Made by a program: the position numbers and the translations under genes. DNA of 64,000 nt, taken from positions 1-64,000 of the forward strand of contig CAKQRE010000006.1 of the NCBI GenBank assembly GCA_934271265.1, given 5' to 3'. Every line of letters starts with the position of its first letter. The first letter of the stretch is position 1. This DNA comes from an uncultured Clostridia bacterium. Lineage in GTDB: Bacteria; Bacillota; Clostridia; Christensenellales; Borkfalkiaceae. Below the pieces are notes generated by a model. It worked only from the letters and a program-made list of their open reading frames with translations. It had not been told where the DNA came from and ran no database searches. Shown here piece by piece: positions 61,287-64,000 of this stretch.

Positions 61287-63731
61287 ATGGATAATAACGT
61301 TAAGTATACGAGAGGGCTTTACCAGGCGATTCAGAACGCCCAGGTGGTCTCCCAAAAATTCAAACTCGATTACGTGGGAACGGAAGAAGTCATGTACGGA
61401 TTGTTAAGCCTTCCGAACTGCGAGGCGTGCAAGTGCCTGCAGAAGTTTTCGGTCAACCGTTCCAACTATTTCCCCTATCTGCAGAAAACTTTCGCGACGA
61501 ATTACGTCCTCGGCGATTTTACTCCAAGGGCGAAAAGCGTGATCAACGAAGCGGAAACCATCGCGTATTCGGCGAAGGTCGGCTACGTTTCCACGGAGCA
61601 CCTTCTCCTTGCCATTTTAAGAACGAGAGATTGCCAGGCGACGAATATTCTTCGCAAAATGTCGATCGATTTCGACGGTTTACAGGCGGAAGTTTCGGAT
61701 AAGGTTTTTATCGAAACAGCCATCGCCGGCGACGGGGATCTTCATCCGGGCGACGCGAAAGAGGAATATCCTTCCCCGAGCATTTCGGATGACAGCCCGA
61801 TCTCGAAATTCGGCTATGATCTGACGAAAAAGGCGAGAGAGGGAAGGCTCGATCCCGTGATCGGCAGAGCGAAAGAGATCGAAAGGATCATTCAGTCGCT
61901 GTCGCGGAGAACGAAAAACAGCCCCGTGCTCGTGGGCGAACCGGGCGTCGGAAAAAGCGCTGTCGTGGAAGGGCTTGCTCTCGAGATCGTGAAAGGGAGC
62001 GTTCCGGAAACCCTGAGGGATAAAATTATTTTCTCTCTCGATCTTTCCGGGCTTCTTGCCGGTTCGAAATATCGCGGAGAGTTTGAAGAAAGGTTCAAAA
62101 ACGCCATCGATTACGTCGTGAAAGAGGGAAATATTATCCTTTTTATCGACGAGATCCACAATATCATAGGGGCGGGCAGTACGGGAGACAGCAGCCTCGA
62201 TATCGCCGAGATGTTAAAGCCGATGCTTGCCCGCGGCGAAATTCAGACGATCGGCGCGACCACGCTCGACGAATACCGGAAGTATATCGAAACGGATCCC
62301 GCGCTCGAAAGGCGTTTTCAGCCCATTCTGGTGGAGGCGCCGGATACGGAAAGCGCGATCGCCATTCTGAAGGGCGTAAAGGATAAATACGAAGCGCACC
62401 ATAAAGTGATCATTACCGACGACGCGATACGCGCCGCCGTCACGTTGTCCGACCGCTATATCACGGACAGAAATCTGCCGGACAAAGCCATCGATATCAT
62501 CGACGAAGCCGCGGCGAAGGCAAAACTCAAGTTTTGCTACACGCCGCAGGTGTATTCCGAAAAGAAGAACGAGCAAAGATCGCTCATTCAGGAGAGAAAT
62601 TATCTTCGGTCGATCGGCGATTCGAAATCGGTGGACGAACTCAACGAAAAGATATTCAAAATCAACGACGAACTCGACGAGATCGACGATCGTATGCTGG
62701 AGATCCGCAGCTCTTCCACGCCGTCGATCGGCGAGAAAGAAGTTGCGGAAGTCGTTTCCGAATGGACGAAGATCCCGCTGACGAAGATCGGCGGAGACGA
62801 AATGCAGAAACTCGCCGACCTCGAGGACGATCTGAAAGAGCGCGTGATCGGGCAGGACGCCGCCGTTTCCGCCGTTGCGAGGGCGATCAAACGGGCGCGG
62901 GCGTGTATCAAAGATCCGAACAGACCGATCGGTTCGTTTATCTTCGTGGGACCGACGGGCGTCGGGAAAACGGAGCTTTCGAAAGCGCTCGCGAACGTCG
63001 TATTCGGCGATCTGGACAATCTGATTCGAATCGACATGAGCGAGTACATGGATAAAAATTCGGTGTCGAAACTCGTCGGCGCGCCCCCGGGATACGTGGG
63101 GTACGAAGAGGCGGGACAGCTGACCGACCGCGTGCGGAGAAAACCTTATTCCGTCGTGCTGTTCGACGAGATCGAAAAAGCCGATCCCGAGATCTTTAAC
63201 CTGATGTTGCAGATCCTCGACGAAGGGAGACTGACGGACAACAAGGGGAAACTCGTAAATTTCAGAAACACGATCATCATTTTAACGTCCAACGTGGGCG
63301 CTTCTCTCGTGAATCAGAAACCGTCCTTCGGTTTTGCTCCGGACGACGAGGAAGACGACGAGTTGAAGGATACGATCTACGAGGCGTTGAAGAAGAAGTT
63401 TTCACCCGAGTTTTTAAACCGTCTGGACGACATTATCGTTTTCCGTAAACTTTCCCGGGAAGATTGCTCCCGCATTGCGGATATTCTGCACGAAAAGCTG
63501 AAAAAACGTCTTCTCGAACAGAATATTTATTTAACGATCGCCGCCAGCGCGGAAGACGTTGTTTTAAACGACGGTTACGACGAAGTATACGGGGCGAGAC
63601 CGTTGCGCCGCGCCATTCAGCGGGATATCGAGGATATGCTGTCTGAAGAGATCATTTCGGGCAGGATCGCCGGCGGCGATACGATCACCGTATATGCGGA
63701 CAACGGAAAAATCGGATATATCAAAAAGTAA
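61287..63731 (+). CDS. clpC: ClpC-type AAA+ ATPase
   Basis: An 814-aa Clp unfoldase for ClpP. The N-domain (two Clp_N repeats, about residues 1-145) is followed by AAA-1 with GEPGVGKSAVVEGLA and FIDEIHNIIGAG, a short middle coiled segment (about 410-455), and AAA-2 with GPTGVGKTELSKAL and LFDEIEKADPEIF. The middle domain is short as in ClpC rather than ClpB. It does not sit in the usual ctsR-mcsA-mcsB-clpC operon. The ribosome binding site is poor. Confidence 0.93.
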   Translation: MDNNVKYTRGLYQAIQNAQVVSQKFKLDYVGTEEVMYGLLSLPNCEACKCLQKFSVNRSNYFPYLQKTFATNYVLGDFTPRAKSVINEAETIAYSAKVGYVSTEHLLLAILRTRDCQATNILRKMSIDFDGLQAEVSDKVFIETAIAGDGDLHPGDAKEEYPSPSISDDSPISKFGYDLTKKAREGRLDPVIGRAKEIERIIQSLSRRTKNSPVLVGEPGVGKSAVVEGLALEIVKGSVPETLRDKIIFSLDLSGLLAGSKYRGEFEERFKNAIDYVVKEGNIILFIDEIHNIIGAGSTGDSSLDIAEMLKPMLARGEIQTIGATTLDEYRKYIETDPALERRFQPILVEAPDTESAIAILKGVKDKYEAHHKVIITDDAIRAAVTLSDRYITDRNLPDKAIDIIDEAAAKAKLKFCYTPQVYSEKKNEQRSLIQERNYLRSIGDSKSVDELNEKIFKINDELDEIDDRMLEIRSSSTPSIGEKEVAEVVSEWTKIPLTKIGGDEMQKLADLEDDLKERVIGQDAAVSAVARAIKRARACIKDPNRPIGSFIFVGPTGVGKTELSKALANVVFGDLDNLIRIDMSEYMDKNSVSKLVGAPPGYVGYEEAGQLTDRVRRKPYSVVLFDEIEKADPEIFNLMLQILDEGRLTDNKGKLVNFRNTIIILTSNVGASLVNQKPSFGFAPDDEEDDELKDTIYEALKKKFSPEFLNRLDDIIVFRKLSREDCSRIADILHEKLKKRLLEQNIYLTIAASAEDVVLNDGYDEVYGARPLRRAIQRDIEDMLSEEIISGRIAGGDTITVYADNGKIGYIKK

Positions 63732-63733
63732 AA

Positions 63734-64000
63734 ATGGAAATCGGAATTTCAACCGCATCTCTTTTCATGCGGCAGTATAACGAAGACGCGTTGACTACGC
63801 TGGATGGGCTGGACGCCCGCGTATGCGAGATCTTTCTCGAAACCTTTCGGGAATATAAACCGGAATACGGGGAATTGTTAAAGAGCAGGCTCGGAGGGCT
63901 TCGCGTGCATTCTTTGCACACGCTGACGTTGAATTTCGAACCGGAACTATTTTCCGTCAACCCGCGCGGGCGGGAAGACGCGGAAGAATGGTTTAAAAGC
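63734..64000 (+). CDS. sugar phosphate isomerase/epimerase-like TIM-barrel protein (5' part)
   Basis: The reading frame is open from the ATG at 63734, 2 nt after the clpC stop, to the window end (89 codons). It begins MEIGISTASLFMRQYNEDAL and contains GLRVHSLHTLTLNFEPELF and a following NPRGREDAEEWF. This matches the start of xylose-isomerase-like/AP-endonuclease-2 family TIM barrels, where a His after the third strand binds metal. The substrate is not known. Confidence 0.6.
   Translation, partial: MEIGISTASLFMRQYNEDALTTLDGLDARVCEIFLETFREYKPEYGELLKSRLGGLRVHSLHTLTLNFEPELFSVNPRGREDAEEWFKS

Overview
The window looks like chromosome from an anaerobic, Clostridia-type Bacillota, probably an uncultured gut lineage. 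Supporting signs are a SipW-type signal peptidase with CalY/TasA-like substrates, Rex, a DnaD/DnaI-type helicase-loading pair, PcrA-LigA, PepF, a group-B-like [FeFe] hydrogenase, Lys-type LepB and abundant low-potential Fe-S chemistry with no respiratory membrane complex. This is inference from gene content; no 16S rRNA gene is present. Almost all genes are on the + strand. The exceptions are three tRNA genes, one small hypothetical gene, and the dnaD-dnaI pair.

Region 1 (1-12745) is an accessory surface/export island. It holds two SipW-type secreted proteins, a SipW-like signal peptidase whose tail is a 24-bp tandem repeat running in frame past two stop codons, a membrane-anchored McrB-like AAA+ ATPase, a zinc-ribbon DUF2357/McrC-like partner, an ABC-2 exporter, a large secreted beta-helix protein and a lipoprotein. 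A 279-bp MITE-like element sits between the last stop codon and the operon terminator.

Region 2 (12828-27541) is redox metabolism. After tRNA-Ser and rex comes one tight run of 11 genes: malate dehydrogenase, fumarase, HdrBCA, MvhD/FlxD, an FrhB-like Fe-S protein, FlxB-like and FlxA-like proteins, and a soluble fumarate reductase FrdBA. Together they encode oxaloacetate to succinate plus an NADH-linked Hdr-Flx electron-bifurcating module. A PQ-loop membrane protein, a [2Fe-2S] thioredoxin-like ferredoxin and a monomeric [FeFe] hydrogenase follow, which could vent reduced ferredoxin as H2.

Region 3 (27563-48865) is housekeeping: tRNA-Pro, tRNA-Leu, polA-coaE, pcrA-ligA, then yicC-rpoZ-priA-def-fmt-rsmB-rlmN-rsgA-rpe-thiN and a degenerate M48-like membrane protein. 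PcrA carries an unusual SYG-rich low-complexity linker. The usual gmk, coaBC and Stp/PASTA-kinase genes are absent from the conserved priA-rsgA order.

Region 4 (48879-64000) has convergent dnaD-dnaI, a pseudo-esterase, lepB, a small membrane protein, pepF, dnaB, tsaC/sua5, rpiB, upp, galU, clpC and the start of a TIM-barrel protein. A small intergenic repeat family (12423, 25333, 48283) lies just after the last stop codon of three different gene runs, and its core motif recurs in the tRNA-Ser terminator.
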